Of a stretch of 64,000 nucleotides of DNA, positions 1 through 9,269 are shown in pieces. The position numbers and the translations under genes are program-made. The first letter of the stretch is position 1. Each line of letters begins with the position of its first letter. The stretch spans positions 1,523,001-1,587,000 of the forward strand of contig NZ_CP068047.1 in assembly GCF_016698645.1 (NCBI RefSeq). The letters are read 5' to 3'. The stretch is from Devosia oryziradicis. GTDB taxonomy: Bacteria > Pseudomonadota > Alphaproteobacteria > Rhizobiales > Devosiaceae. A model generated the notes under the pieces. It saw only the letters and a list, made by a program, of their open reading frames with translations, did not search any database and had not been told where the DNA came from.

Positions 1-1439
1 ACGCCGTTGCCGTCGGTATCCTCGAGGCCGGCCTTGGCCAGGTATTCCTTGGCCGTGTCGAGCGAGTAAGGATAGAAGGCGGTCGAGTCCTTGTCGTAGA
101 AGCTCGTGCCGGCGTAGAGGCCGCCCGGATAGGGCGTGGTGAACGGACCCTTGACCAGCGATTCACCCAGGCTCTGGCGATCGATCGCAAAGGTGATGGC
201 CTTGCGGAAGTCCAGGTTGCGGTTGAGTTCGCGGATCGCCTGGCTCAGCTCGTTTGGCTCACCCCAGCCATTGCCGCTCAGGTTCGGATAGAGCGAATAG
301 CCGATGGTGCGAGCACCGAACTGCAGGCGGGCCGGAGCGCCGTCCTCGGCGGAACGACGGAGCGATTCCACGAAGTTTTCCGGCTGTTCCAGGTTGGAGA
401 AGTCGGCCGTGCCGGCCACCGTCTGGACGTCGCGATCCGACCAGGTGGAGAGGCGATAGCTGACTTCGTTGAGGTAGGGCAGCTGGTTACCTTCCTCGTC
501 GACCTTCCAGTAATAGGGGTTGCGACGCAGCACGATGACGTCGTCCGGACGATATTCGACCGGCACCCAGGCGCCCATGACCGGGAAGTTCAGGTATTCG
601 GGCGGGAAGGCGTCCTTGTACTCTTCGTAGGTGTTGTCGGCGTTGTACTTGGGATGCTCGGGCTTGAGCAGGTGCGACGGGCCGGGGCAGAACGAGCCAT
701 AGGCCATCGCGTAGAGATACTGCGTCGGGCGGACTTCCTTGAAGGTCCACTTGACGGTGTAGGCGTCGATCTGCTCGAGCGTGGTGCCCTCGCCGAAGCT
801 TTCGGGCGTACCGCCGCCGGTCGGCGTCACGTTGCTGTCGAGAATGTTGTCTTCCCAATAGAACATCACGTCTTCGGCGTCGAAGGGGTCGCCGTCGGAC
901 CACTTGGCGCCTTCGATCAGGTGCATGGTCAGCTCATGACCGTCCTCGGACCATTCCCAGCTCTTGGCCAGGTTGGGGAGCGGTTCGAGCTCGTCGGCCT
1001 TGACCTGGAACAGGGGACCGGTGCGGGTCAGGCATTCATACATGCCGATATCGATGCCGCCCCAGCCCTGCTGGGCGCCGCCGATATAATTCCAGCCATC
1101 CGGACGGCCGCCGATGACGTGGCGCATGGTGTCGCCATAGATGCCGACGCCGTCGGGCATGTTGCCGGTCTTGAACACCAGCGGCTCCTTGGGCAGGCGC
1201 TCGGCGACCGGCGGCAGCTTGCCGGCATCGACGAAGGCCTTGACGAAGTCCGGCTCGTGGTATTCGGGCAGCGCCTTGTATTCCTGGATGTCCGAGACGC
1301 TCACGAAAATCGGCTCGCTCTGCGCGGCGAATTCCGGTGGTTCGGGCGGCGCGGTCCATTCGTTCTGGGCGAAAACGACGAGTGTCGAGACGCCCAGCAT
1401 CAGTCCTGCCCCGCCAAGGGCAAACGCGTGTCTTCTCAT
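1..1439 (-). CDS. ABC transporter solute-binding protein, family 5 (partial)
   Basis: Periplasmic solute-binding protein of an oligopeptide-type ABC importer. The 3' end lies outside the window and 479 codons are visible. The N terminus has paired arginines and a hydrophobic stretch ending in VVFAQ, a secretion signal of about 25 residues. A segment reading AKWSDGDPFDAEDVMFYWED matches the hallmark of the SBP_bac_5 family. Start ATG at 1439 has GGGAGG four bases upstream. The AraC-type gene at 1598 is divergent and shares the intergenic region, so it may control this transporter; the permease genes would lie beyond the left edge. The substrate (peptide or sugar) cannot be told from sequence. 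Confidence 0.88.
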   Translation of the reverse strand, partial: MRRHAFALGGAGLMLGVSTLVVFAQNEWTAPPEPPEFAAQSEPIFVSVSDIQEYKALPEYHEPDFVKAFVDAGKLPPVAERLPKEPLVFKTGNMPDGVGIYGDTMRHVIGGRPDGWNYIGGAQQGWGGIDIGMYECLTRTGPLFQVKADELEPLPNLAKSWEWSEDGHELTMHLIEGAKWSDGDPFDAEDVMFYWEDNILDSNVTPTGGGTPESFGEGTTLEQIDAYTVKWTFKEVRPTQYLYAMAYGSFCPGPSHLLKPEHPKYNADNTYEEYKDAFPPEYLNFPVMGAWVPVEYRPDDVIVLRRNPYYWKVDEEGNQLPYLNEVSYRLSTWSDRDVQTVAGTADFSNLEQPENFVESLRRSAEDGAPARLQFGARTIGYSLYPNLSGNGWGEPNELSQAIRELNRNLDFRKAITFAIDRQSLGESLVKGPFTTPYPGGLYAGTSFYDKDSTAFYPYSLDTAKEYLAKAGLEDTDGNG

Positions 1440-1597
1440 AAAACCTCCCATGGCAGCGGGCCGGCATTGATTGCCCAGCCGGACGTTGCTTCCGGCGTCA
1501 TCCCGTGCTCAGGCCAAAATGGTACGCCTTGCCATGCCCGAAACAATCCGGAATGATAGAGACTTATTTCGGGTTTCTAAGGAATCGACCGATAAGT

Positions 1598-2518
1598 ATG
1601 ATCGAGAACGGCCCGGCGATCGCGCGTCCGGCGCGCGAAAAAGCGCCGCGTCCGACGCCCCGGCCCGACCGCAGCTTCTACTCATCCGGCAAGGCCTTCG
1701 GGCGCTTCGGCATGCGCTCGTTTCCGCCGCAGATCATGCCCCGTCCGCACAGCCATGGCCATATCGAGTTCAACTGGCTGACCCAGGGCACCATGGACTA
1801 CATGTTCGATGGCGGGCCGCTTTCGGTGGGCGCCGGACGGCTGGTGGCCTTCTGGGCCGGCATTCCGCACCAGACGGTTGGCCTGCAGGATACCGGCGAT
1901 GGCCGCCAGCTCAATATCTACCTGCCCATGGACGCCTTCCTCGAAATGCCGCAGCTGGGCCGCCTCACCGAAACCCTGATGGGCGGCGGGGTCATCCAGC
2001 TCAATCCGGACTGTATCGGGCTCGAGACGCTCGATCGCTGGCACCAGGACTATCGCAGCGGCAATGCGCTGCGCACCGACATCGTGCGCGCCGAGATCGG
2101 CACCATGTTCCGCCGGGCCGCCATCACTGGCTGGGACACGCTGCTGCCGGCCTGGCTCGAACGCACCGGTACCCGCACCCGCACCGGGTCGCCGGTGCGC
2201 TATGTAGTGCGCATGGTGCGGCACATCGTGGAAAACATCACCGATCCGCTCAGCGCCGAGGACATTGCCAAGGTCGTTGGTCTGCACCCGAACTATGCCA
2301 CCAACCTCTTCACCAAGGTGATGCATATCTCGGTGCAGAAATTCGTCATCCGCATGCGGCTGATCCGTGCCCGCTCGTTGCTGTTCGATGGCAGCCTTTC
2401 GATCGCCAACGTGGCCTTCCAGGCCGGCTTCGTCAGCCAAACCCAGTTCTACGAGCACTTCCGCAAGGCTTATGGCATGACCCCCAGCCAGATGCGCAAG
2501 GATACGATCGAGGGCTAG
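1598..2518 (+). CDS. AraC-family transcriptional regulator
   Basis: DNA-binding regulator of 306 residues. An N-terminal cupin-like sensor (PHSHGHIEFNWLTQG, then an AGIPHQTVG stretch) is followed by a C-terminal AraC double helix-turn-helix (about residues 215-305), including AEDIAKVVGLHPNYATNLF and the typical second-HTH signature FQAGFVSQTQFYEHFRKAYG. The reading frame is open upstream to 1505. I chose ATG 1598 because the residues before it do not look like coding sequence, though the Shine-Dalgarno (AAGGA at 1579) is rather far away; ATG 1553 is an alternative. It is divergent from the solute-binding protein gene and upstream of a PhyH-like gene, and is plausibly a sugar- or substrate-responsive activator of one of them. 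Confidence 0.87.
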   Translation: MIENGPAIARPAREKAPRPTPRPDRSFYSSGKAFGRFGMRSFPPQIMPRPHSHGHIEFNWLTQGTMDYMFDGGPLSVGAGRLVAFWAGIPHQTVGLQDTGDGRQLNIYLPMDAFLEMPQLGRLTETLMGGGVIQLNPDCIGLETLDRWHQDYRSGNALRTDIVRAEIGTMFRRAAITGWDTLLPAWLERTGTRTRTGSPVRYVVRMVRHIVENITDPLSAEDIAKVVGLHPNYATNLFTKVMHISVQKFVIRMRLIRARSLLFDGSLSIANVAFQAGFVSQTQFYEHFRKAYGMTPSQMRKDTIEG

Positions 2519-2662
2519 GCGCGGACCGGCAGGCAATCCGATCCAGTTGCGCGATTTGCGGTCGAATGGCGGCACGTGCCGGTTAGACCGGTTGATCATG
2601 TTAGCATGTCTTATGCATTCGGGATCAAAACAGATAAATCTGCAGAAAGCAGGAGGTTCGAG

Positions 2663-3487
2663 ATGACGCAGTCACACCTATCGCAGGCGCAACGGGCGCA
2701 GTTCGATCGCGACGGCTTTCTGGCCATTCGCGGCCTGATCGCCGCAGACGAGATTGCCGATATTCGAGAACGTTTCATGGCGCAGGCGGCGGATGGTCCC
2801 GTGCAGGGACTGTCGGACCTGCCGCGCGGCACTCTGGCGGGCAATGATCCGCTCAGCCGATATCCGCGAATGATGCATCCGCACAAGCATGGCGACAAAG
2901 CTGTTGGACAACTGGCCATGCGCTACATGCTCGACCCGCGGCTCGAGCCGATCCTGGCCGAGCTGTTCGGCGAGACGCCCTTTGCGGTGCAGTCGATGTT
3001 CTATTTCAAGCCGCCGGGCGCGCGCGGGCAGGACCTGCATCAGGACAATTTCTACCTGCGGGTCAAGCCCGGCACCTGCATGGCCGCCTGGATCGCGGTG
3101 GACGACGCCGATGCCGGCAATGGCGGCATGATGTGCGTGCCCCAGACGGCCATGCTGGACATTGCCTGTCCGGAGCCGTCCGATCCGACACTGTCATTCA
3201 CCACCGAGCATGTCGCGCCACCCCCGGGCTTGGTGCCGCAGATGATGGAGCTTAGGGCGGGGGACGTGCTGTTCTTCAACGGCAGCGTCATCCACGGTTC
3301 GACGCCCAATACCAGCACCGACCGCTTCCGCCGCTCGCTGATCTTCCACTACGTGCCCGAAAGCACGGTCGAGATGAGCCACTTCTACGAAGCCCTGAGC
3401 TTTGCCGGCGCGCGGCAGGATATTGCGGTCAACATGGATGGCGGGCCGTGCGGGACAGTGCAGGGGATGCCAGCCGGGCCGCATTGA
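2663..3487 (+). CDS. Phytanoyl-CoA dioxygenase (PhyH) family protein
   Basis: Predicted Fe(II)/2-oxoglutarate-dependent oxygenase of 274 residues. The iron-binding facial triad is visible as HQD near residues 126-128 (LHQDNFYLRV) and the distal His in GSVIHGST near residue 211. A following RFRRSL arginine fits 2-oxoglutarate binding. ATG 2663 has a strong AGGAGG six bases upstream. Downstream of the AraC-like gene on the same strand with a 144-base gap, so it may be a target or just a neighbour. The substrate is unknown; family members hydroxylate lipids, small acids and natural products. A second, distant PhyH protein is encoded at 19822-20628. Confidence 0.85.
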   Translation: MTQSHLSQAQRAQFDRDGFLAIRGLIAADEIADIRERFMAQAADGPVQGLSDLPRGTLAGNDPLSRYPRMMHPHKHGDKAVGQLAMRYMLDPRLEPILAELFGETPFAVQSMFYFKPPGARGQDLHQDNFYLRVKPGTCMAAWIAVDDADAGNGGMMCVPQTAMLDIACPEPSDPTLSFTTEHVAPPPGLVPQMMELRAGDVLFFNGSVIHGSTPNTSTDRFRRSLIFHYVPESTVEMSHFYEALSFAGARQDIAVNMDGGPCGTVQGMPAGPH

Positions 3488-3503
3488 TTGCCACGCCCAC
3501 GAT

Positions 3504-3583
3504 GTCATCCCGGCCTTGAGCCGGGATCCATCTTGGGATCGAGTCACACCTGCGATGGCTCGATATCCCGCATATGTGGGTCA
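3504..3583. repeat. Paired-hairpin palindromic repeat, GTCATCCCGGC type (copy 1)
   Basis: Left arm begins GTC followed by stem ATCCCGGC, loop CTTGA, stem GCCGGGAT at 3507-3527. A degenerate right arm near 3565-3583 (ATCCCGCATATGTGGGTC) is inverted relative to it. A second copy with clearer arms lies at 25299-25413. The design (GTCA start, 8-bp stem, 5-base CTTGA loop) is the same as the ends of the GIY-YIG-containing elements, though the stem sequence differs. It sits between the PhyH gene and the 3' end of ychF. Confidence 0.6.
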
Positions 3584-3593
3584 CCAGGGCCCT

Positions 3594-3672
3594 GCGAGCG
3601 TAGCTCTCCGGGCCTTGAGGTCTGAATTCGCGCCACTGGCGCGAATTCGCGGCCTTTGGCCGCCGGCCTCAA
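3594..3672. repeat. Gene-end palindromic repeat, CCACTGG type (copy 1)
   Basis: About 79 bases sharing a scheme with 9861-9933: GAGCGTAGCTCTC at the outer end, then a 25-base palindrome with a single C at its centre (3624-3648; arm GAATTCGCGCCA), a GGCCGC-type stretch, and GCCTCA at the inner end. The TCA is the stop codon (TGA) of ychF on the minus strand. The stems differ between the two copies but stay perfectly paired, so the hairpin itself seems conserved. It probably acts as a terminator or 3'-end structure. Confidence 0.65.
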
Positions 3673-4766
3673 GTATTAAACTTGAACAGCATCACGTCGC
3701 CGTCCTTGACCACGTATTCCTTGCCTTCGTCGCGGGCCTTGCCGGCTTCCTTTGCCGCCACTTCGCCGCCCAGCGTCACGAAATCATCAAAGCCGATGGT
3801 CTGGGCGCGGATGAAGCCGCGTTCGAAATCGGAGTGGATGACGCCGGCCGCCGCGGGGGCCTTGTCGCCCTTGTGAATGGTCCAGGCGCGGGTTTCCTTG
3901 GGGCCGACGGTGAAATAGGTCTGGAGCCCCAGCAGGTCATAGGCCTCGCGGATCAGGCGGTTGAGGCCGGGCTCGTGCAGGCCCAGGGATTCGAGATATT
4001 CGCTCTGCTCCTCGTCGGGCAACTGGGCGAGCTGGCTTTCGATTTCGGCCGAGATGATGACGACGCCGGCGCCGTTCTTGTGGGCGTATTCCTCGACGGC
4101 CTTGCTCATGGCGTTGCCGTTTTCGGCCGAGGCCTCGTCGACATTGCAGACATAGAGAACGGGCTTGCTGGTGAGCAGCTGGAGTTCCTGGAACGCCTTT
4201 TCTTCCTCGGCGGTCCGTTCCACGAAGCGGGCAGACTTGCCGTCGCGCAGCAGTACGAGCGCGCGGTCGATCAGGTCCAAGGTCAGCTTGGCGTCCTTGT
4301 CGTTGCCCTTGGCCTTCTTCTCGACGCCGGCGCGGCGCTTCTCGAGGCTTTCGAGATCGGCCAGCATCAGCTCGGTCTCGACCACCTCGGCGTCGGCGAG
4401 CGGGTCGACCTTGTTGGCGACGTGAATAATGTTGCCGTCCTCGAAGCAGCGCAGCACATAGGCGATGGCGTCGCATTCGCGGATATTGGCGAGGAACTGG
4501 TTACCCAGGCCTTCGCCCTTGGAGGCACCCTTCACGAGGCCCGCAATGTCCACGAAGCTCATACGTGCGGGCAGGATCTGGGCCGATTTGCCGATCGTCG
4601 CCAGCTTCTGCAGGCGCGCATCGGGCACAGGCACGTCGCCCACATTGGGCTCGATCGTGCAGAACGGGAAGTTGGCGGCGGCTGCCGCGGCGGTGCGCGT
4701 CAGCGCGTTGAAGAGGGTCGACTTGCCGACATTGGGCAGGCCGACAATACCCATCTTGAAACCCAT
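3669..4766 (-). CDS. ychF: Redox-regulated ATPase YchF (Obg-like)
   Basis: Universally conserved P-loop NTPase of the Obg family that hydrolyses ATP and binds ribosomes; linked to translation and stress responses. 365 residues, the standard length. Walker A is GLPNVGKST near the N terminus ([17 protein letters not shown]), with the switch stretch FCTIEPNVG and the C-terminal TGS/ubiquitin-like end [16 protein letters not shown] 4766 is the first start that gives the canonical N terminus; a CGGAG lies about 11 bases upstream. The order rplY-pth-ychF is typical of Rhizobiales. Its stop codon falls within the palindromic repeat at 3594-3672. Confidence 0.97.
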   Translation of the reverse strand: MGFKMGIVGLPNVGKSTLFNALTRTAAAAAANFPFCTIEPNVGDVPVPDARLQKLATIGKSAQILPARMSFVDIAGLVKGASKGEGLGNQFLANIRECDAIAYVLRCFEDGNIIHVANKVDPLADAEVVETELMLADLESLEKRRAGVEKKAKGNDKDAKLTLDLIDRALVLLRDGKSARFVERTAEEEKAFQELQLLTSKPVLYVCNVDEASAENGNAMSKAVEEYAHKNGAGVVIISAEIESQLAQLPDEEQSEYLESLGLHEPGLNRLIREAYDLLGLQTYFTVGPKETRAWTIHKGDKAPAAAGVIHSDFERGFIRAQTIGFDDFVTLGGEVAAKEAGKARDEGKEYVVKDGDVMLFKFNT

Positions 4767-4911
4767 GGGGGAAGCTCCGGAAACTGTTGGCCTCCACTTG
4801 GTTCGGATCGGCGCGGATGTCAATGCGCGCGGCGGTCCGCCGGGCAGCCATGCGCGTTCATCGGCGGTTCAACCGGGCTGGCGCATCAGGCGCCAACCTC
4901 GGGAGCCCGCC

Positions 4912-5502
4912 ATGCGTCAGCCGCTTTTACTCGCCCTTCTCGCCCTGCCGGTCTTCACCGCGCCGGCCCTTGCCGACTGCGGCGAGGAGCTTCGCCTGGC
5001 CATGAAGCGCGCGATCAATTCCGGGCCCTATCGGGTGGAATCCACGGTCACCATGCCGGAGGCGGTTTCCGAAAGCCGGGTCGATATCGTGCCGGGCAAG
5101 GCCATGCATGCGGTCAGCACCAGCGGCGACCTGCACCACCAGACCATTGTCATCGGCCAGCGCGCCTGGATGAACACCGATGGGTCGTGGCAGGAAATGT
5201 CCGCCGAGATGGCTGCCGCGGCAGTCGCCGGACTGAAGTCCGCCGCTGCCGACCCCGATACCCTGGGCGTCATCAGCGGCGAAACCTGCCTGGGCGCCAG
5301 TGTCGTGGATGGGCGCGACGTGCTGCGCTATGGCTATGACATGCGCACCAGCGAGGCGGTGGGCCACAGTGATGTGCTGGTCGATGCCCAGACCGGCCTG
5401 CCGATCCGAACCGAGACCCGGACCACGATCTCGGGCATGGTGGGCACGATCGTCAGCACCTACACCTATGACGCCGCCATCACCGTCACGGCGCCGCCCT
5501 GA
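4912..5502 (+). CDS. Secreted protein of unknown function
   Basis: 196 residues. A clear Sec signal peptide ([21 protein letters not shown]) is followed by a mature domain with two cysteines (DCGEELR and GETCLG). The rest is rich in beta-forming residues, with a run of threonines near the C terminus ([20 protein letters not shown]). The plan, a small periplasmic protein with a LolA/LppX-like look (mentions such as [13 protein letters not shown] resemble outer-membrane lipoprotein-sorting-like domains), is suggestive only. It is divergent from ychF and convergent with the reductase-like gene at 5510. No function is assigned. Confidence 0.75.
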   Translation: MRQPLLLALLALPVFTAPALADCGEELRLAMKRAINSGPYRVESTVTMPEAVSESRVDIVPGKAMHAVSTSGDLHHQTIVIGQRAWMNTDGSWQEMSAEMAAAAVAGLKSAAADPDTLGVISGETCLGASVVDGRDVLRYGYDMRTSEAVGHSDVLVDAQTGLPIRTETRTTISGMVGTIVSTYTYDAAITVTAPP

Positions 5503-5509
5503 CAGGGCA

Positions 5510-6025
5510 CTAGCCTCGCAGGTACACTTCCCGCGTGACGCCATTGGCGTAACTGGTGCTGCCGGCCAGCGCGAAGCCGGGCAGGTGGTCCCGGTCGATA
5601 TGCTCGGTGCCATGGCCAAGAGTCTGGGGCATGACGAACAATTCAAGCCGGTCAACCAGGCCTGCCGCCACCAGGTTCAGGGCGAGGTCGGTATCGCCCT
5701 GGATCCACACAGTGCCATCGCCCTTGGCGCGGGCGGCGGCCACGATTGCCGCCGGGTCCTGGGCGGTGGCCGTCACCGGCGCGCCGATATCGGGCAATGG
5801 CGTCGCGGACGGAACGATGCCCGGAATGGCGCCGTAGGGCCATTTGCCGCCGGCGGCAACCTTGTCATAGGTTGGCCTGGCGATGACTACGGCCGTAACC
5901 CCGGCGATGAAGTCGTGGAAGCCAAGCTCCGGGATGAAGTAGGGCCCTTGCCAGGCGGAGGAGCCCTGGGCGTCGGTGACGAAACCGTCCTGGCTCAGCG
6001 CCTGGAAGAAAACGACGTCGCCCAT
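5510..6025 (-). CDS. Dihydrofolate reductase family (RibD C-terminal-like) protein
   Basis: Predicted NAD(P)H-dependent reductase-fold protein of 171 residues. The N terminus (VVFFQALSQDGFVTD) resembles the first strand of DHFR/RibD C-terminal domains. The later GTVWIQGDTDLALNLVAAGL and DRLELFVMPQTLGHG match the glycine-rich nucleotide-binding and VP-LG motifs of RibD_C. Start ATG 6025 lies one base downstream of the pth stop codon, so it is co-transcribed with pth. The substrate is unknown; many small members are uncharacterised. Confidence 0.8.
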   Translation of the reverse strand: MGDVVFFQALSQDGFVTDAQGSSAWQGPYFIPELGFHDFIAGVTAVVIARPTYDKVAAGGKWPYGAIPGIVPSATPLPDIGAPVTATAQDPAAIVAAARAKGDGTVWIQGDTDLALNLVAAGLVDRLELFVMPQTLGHGTEHIDRDHLPGFALAGSTSYANGVTREVYLRG

Positions 6026-6026
6026 T

Positions 6027-6725
6027 TTACTCTCCCCGCAGTTTCCGCAGCATTTCGGCCATGGGGCCGGTCTTGGGCAGTTCGACCTGCGGCTTGCTCG
6101 GCCGGGCCTGCCGGATATGGCTCTGTGCTTTCGGTGCCGGCTTGGCTTCCGCCTCGGCGGCGGGCTTGAGGGCCAGCGCCAGCTTGTTCATGAAGCCATT
6201 GTCGTCGCCCTTGATCAGCATGTCGATATGCCTGCCGACGGCATCGAGCAGCGGCTCGAGCCAGTCGCGATCGGCTTTGGCGAAGTCGCCCAGCACGTGG
6301 TGGGTGACGAATTCCTTGCCGGGATGGCCGATGCCCAGGCGCACCCGCTTGTAGTCGAGCCCGATCTGCGGATCGATCGAGCGCAGGCCATTGTGGCCGC
6401 CATTGCCGCCGCCGACCTTGACCCGCACCTTGCCCGCCGCCAGGTCCAGCTCGTCGTAGAGCACGATGATGTCGGCCGGCGGGATCTTGTAGAACTGGGC
6501 CACCTGCTGGACGCTGTTGCCCGAGTTGTTCATGAAGGTCTGCGGCTTGAGCAGGATCACCTTCTCGCCGCCGACCGTGCCCTCGGCCAGGAGGCCATTG
6601 TGCTTGCTGCGGAACTGGGTGATGCCATGGGCGCGCGCAATGGCGTCGAGCGCCATGAAGCCGATATTGTGGCGGTTGCCCTCATACTGGCTGCCCGGAT
6701 TGCCCAGGCCGACTAGCAGCTTCAT
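6027..6725 (-). CDS. pth: Peptidyl-tRNA hydrolase
   Basis: Cytosolic esterase that releases peptides from peptidyl-tRNA dropped by the ribosome. 232 residues. Family signatures are visible: [23 protein letters not shown], where the His of RHN is catalytic, then [10 protein letters not shown], and [15 protein letters not shown]-terminal tail rich in Ala, Lys and Pro extends beyond the E. coli enzyme, as in other alphaproteobacteria. ATG 6725 follows a GGAG; the GTG directly before it (6728) is a possible alternative. It is downstream of rplY and upstream of the RibD-like gene. Confidence 0.97.
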   Translation of the reverse strand: MKLLVGLGNPGSQYEGNRHNIGFMALDAIARAHGITQFRSKHNGLLAEGTVGGEKVILLKPQTFMNNSGNSVQQVAQFYKIPPADIIVLYDELDLAAGKVRVKVGGGNGGHNGLRSIDPQIGLDYKRVRLGIGHPGKEFVTHHVLGDFAKADRDWLEPLLDAVGRHIDMLIKGDDNGFMNKLALALKPAAEAEAKPAPKAQSHIRQARPSKPQVELPKTGPMAEMLRKLRGE

Positions 6726-6744
6726 CACATGCTCCGAAACGAAA

Positions 6745-6766
6745 GAGGCGACCCGGGGGCCGCCTC
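6745..6766 (-). terminator. Probable intrinsic terminator or attenuator after rplY
   Basis: Between rplY and pth the minus strand can form a stem GAGGCG/CGCCTC with a GC-rich loop that itself contains CCC/GGG pairs, followed by TTTCGTTT. It could reduce read-through from rplY into pth. Confidence 0.5.
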
Positions 6767-6796
6767 AAACTCATAGCAGAAATCGAGCTCGGGCGA

Positions 6797-7423
6797 TTAC
6801 TCGGCCTTGGGCTCTTCTTCGGCAGCAGCTTCTTCGTCACCAGCCGACTTGAGCGCCGACGGGGCAACGATGGTGGCGATGGTCACGTCTTCTTCGTGGC
6901 TGTGGTCGACGGCGCCGGCCGGCAGCTTGACAGAAGAGATGTGGATGGTGTCGCCGATATCAAGGCCGCTCAGGTCGACGGTGACTTCCTCGGGGATGTT
7001 GTCCGCCGAAACCGTCAGGTCGAGGGTGTGGTGCACGATGTTCAGCGTGCCGCCGCGCTTGAGGCCGGGGCTGGCTTCTTCATTGATGAAGTTGACATGC
7101 ACCTGGACGTTGATCTTGGCGCCCTTGCCGATACGCAGGAAGTCGACGTGGATCGGGAAATCCTTCACCGGGTCGAGCTGGTAATCGCGCGGAATCACCT
7201 TGTGCGTGGTGCCGTCGACGTCCAGGTCGATGGTGTGCGACAGGAAACCGCCGGCATAGATCGCCTTGTGGACGTCCTTGTAGGGGATGGCGACAGTGAC
7301 GGGGGCCTTCTTGTCACCGTAGATAACAGCAGGGACGAGACCCTGACGACGCAGCTCACGAGCGGCCCCCTTGCCCACCCCTTCACGCGCCTGTGCCTTG
7401 AGCACCTTGGTAGTTGCAGCCAT
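6797..7423 (-). CDS. rplY: 50S ribosomal protein L25, long (Ctc/TL5) form
   Basis: Binds 5S rRNA in the large ribosomal subunit. 208 residues: an N-terminal L25 domain ([20 protein letters not shown], then VPAVIYG) and a C-terminal TL5 beta domain (about residues 100-185), ending in an acidic tail rich in Glu and Ala. The long form is usual in alphaproteobacteria. ATG 7423 gives the N terminus [11 protein letters not shown]. An in-frame ATG at 7435 would add four residues; neither start has a strong Shine-Dalgarno. Confidence 0.96.
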   Translation of the reverse strand: MAATTKVLKAQAREGVGKGAARELRRQGLVPAVIYGDKKAPVTVAIPYKDVHKAIYAGGFLSHTIDLDVDGTTHKVIPRDYQLDPVKDFPIHVDFLRIGKGAKINVQVHVNFINEEASPGLKRGGTLNIVHHTLDLTVSADNIPEEVTVDLSGLDIGDTIHISSVKLPAGAVDHSHEEDVTIATIVAPSALKSAGDEEAAAEEEPKAE

Positions 7424-7589
7424 GGAAAAATCCATTCTGGGTTGGTGTATGCGTCACTACAACGGCATACGCGCCCGTCCTCCAGGGGTGACGAGCGCTT
7501 CATGGCGCGGGCTATAGCTCAAAGGTCCGGGTGGAGCAAGCTAGAAGGGGGCTTGCGGGTATCCAACGCCGCGGTTGGGAAGGTCTGGC

Positions 7590-8828
7590 CTAACCGTCTT
7601 GCAATCTCGTTCGTTGGCCAACCAGATAGTGGCGCACCGCCTCGTCCGTCGACAAACCGATGGCCAGCGTCAGCGCCTCATGCGCTTCGGCCTTGCGGCC
7701 GGCACGGACACATAGATGGCCGCGCGTTGCCCAATAGGGCTGGTAGTCTGCAATGCGTCTGTCGGTGGCAATGGCATCGAGGCTGGCCAATGCCGCCTCC
7801 GCGCCTTCCGTCTCGGCCAATGCGGCGGCGCGATTGAGCAAGGCCACGGGCGAATGGGTGAGCTTGAGCAGCACGTCATAGAGCGCCACCACGGCCTCCC
7901 AGTTCGGCCGCCCGGTGACGCGACGCGCCACGTGAGCGGACTGGATCGCCGCCTCGATCTGGTAACGCCCGGTCGGTCCGGGCGCCGCATTGGCGCTGCG
8001 TAGCAGCGCTTCGGCAGACAGGATCTGCGGCTCGTCCCAGAGTTCCACATCCTGAGCTTCGAGCGGCACATAGGCGCCTTCGGCATTTCGGCGCGCCGGG
8101 CGCCTCGCCTCGGCATAGAGCATGAGGGCCAGCATGCCCTTGGCCTCGGCCTCGTCGGGCAGGAGGCTCACCACCAGCCGGCCCAGCCAGATTGCCTCGT
8201 CGGCGAGACGGTCGGCGGCCGTATCGCCGATTTCTGTCCAGCCCTTGGCATAGGCCGCATAGATGGCCTCGAGCACGGCGTCGAGCCGTTCGGCCAGGTC
8301 CTCGCGTTCGGGTACGGCAAAGGGAATGCCGGCCTCCTTGATGCGGGCCTTGGCGCGCACGAGGCGCTGGCCCATGGTCGCCGGCGGGATGAGAAAGGCG
8401 GCGGCGATGTCGATGGCCGTCAGCCCCAATATGGTCTGCAGGATCAGCGGCGCCCGCATGCCGGCCTCGATATCGGCATGGGCACAGGCGAACATCAGCG
8501 CCAGGCGCCGGTCGGGAATGGCCTGCGGGTTGCTGGCGGCGTCTTCGATTTCCTCGGTCATGAGCTGGATGTGAACCTCCCCGGCTGTGCGGGTCTGGCG
8601 CCGCCGCACCGCGTCGGTCTGGCGGCGGCGAGCGACGGTCAGCAGCCACGCATCGGGATTGTCAGGCACGCCATCGGTGGGCCAGGATTTGAGCGCGCTG
8701 GCAAAGGCTTCCGCCAGCGCGTCCTCGGCGCCCGCCACGTCGCGGGTGCGTGCGGCCAGAAAGGCCACGAGGCGGCCGTAGCTGTCGCGAGCGACCCGCT
8801 CGGCGGCAAGGCGCGCCGCGTCTCCCAT
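7590..8828 (-). CDS. ECF42-type RNA polymerase sigma factor with C-terminal DUF6596 domain
   Basis: Extracytoplasmic-function sigma factor of 412 residues, about twice the usual ECF length. Sigma region 2 lies near residues 10-80 (DSYGRLVAFLAARTRDVAGAEDALAEAF, then DAWLLTVARRRQTD). Region 4 lies near 130-190 (ILGLTAIDIAAAFLIPPATMGQRLVRAKARI). The rest is the helical, TPR-like domain typical of ECF42 proteins. This group has no anti-sigma factor; its genes sit beside DGPF/YCII proteins, as here. Start ATG 8828 shares one base with the stop of the upstream YCII gene (TGATG), implying translational coupling. Target promoters are unknown. Confidence 0.92.
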   Translation of the reverse strand: MGDAARLAAERVARDSYGRLVAFLAARTRDVAGAEDALAEAFASALKSWPTDGVPDNPDAWLLTVARRRQTDAVRRRQTRTAGEVHIQLMTEEIEDAASNPQAIPDRRLALMFACAHADIEAGMRAPLILQTILGLTAIDIAAAFLIPPATMGQRLVRAKARIKEAGIPFAVPEREDLAERLDAVLEAIYAAYAKGWTEIGDTAADRLADEAIWLGRLVVSLLPDEAEAKGMLALMLYAEARRPARRNAEGAYVPLEAQDVELWDEPQILSAEALLRSANAAPGPTGRYQIEAAIQSAHVARRVTGRPNWEAVVALYDVLLKLTHSPVALLNRAAALAETEGAEAALASLDAIATDRRIADYQPYWATRGHLCVRAGRKAEAHEALTLAIGLSTDEAVRHYLVGQRTRLQDG

Positions 8829-9178
8829 CAGCGCGGGTTCTGCTCGACGATGGGACGGATTTCGATCGCCCCATATTTCGAGCTCGGGCAGCGGTTGGCC
8901 CAGGCCACGGCCTGCTCGATATCATCAACGTCGATGAAGAAGTAGCCTGCCAGTTGCTCGCGCGTATCGGCGTAGGGGCCGTCGAGCACGTCGGTCTTGC
9001 CGGCGCGGCTGCGGACCACGGTCCCTTCCTTGCCCGGGCTGAGGCGCAGTCCGCCGGAAAAACCTTCGCCAGCCTTGTTCAGCGCTTCGTTGAAGGCGGC
9101 GTATTCGGCCCAGAGCTCGCGCTGCGGTGCCTTGGCCATGGCTTCGTCGTCGTGGTGGATGATCATCATGTAACGCAT
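8828..9178 (-). CDS. YCII-related (DGPF) protein, ECF42-associated
   Basis: Small cytoplasmic protein of 116 residues in the YCII/DGPF family. The DGPF-like motif reads LDGPYADTREQLAGYFFIDVDD, preceded by GGLRLSPGKEGTVV and followed by AWANRCPSSKYGAIEIRP. A GAGGAC Shine-Dalgarno precedes ATG 9178. It is the middle gene of a three-gene unit (YCII, YCII, ECF42 sigma). In such units the YCII proteins are thought to be functional partners of the sigma factor, but their biochemistry is not settled. Confidence 0.92.
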   Translation of the reverse strand: MRYMMIIHHDDEAMAKAPQRELWAEYAAFNEALNKAGEGFSGGLRLSPGKEGTVVRSRAGKTDVLDGPYADTREQLAGYFFIDVDDIEQAVAWANRCPSSKYGAIEIRPIVEQNPR

Positions 9179-9269
9179 TCGATGTCCTCATGCTGGTCGG
9201 TGCGACATGCCCCGATGCAACAGTGTCGCTGGACCACGACCGTTTTTTACTTTTGACGACGAGATTTCT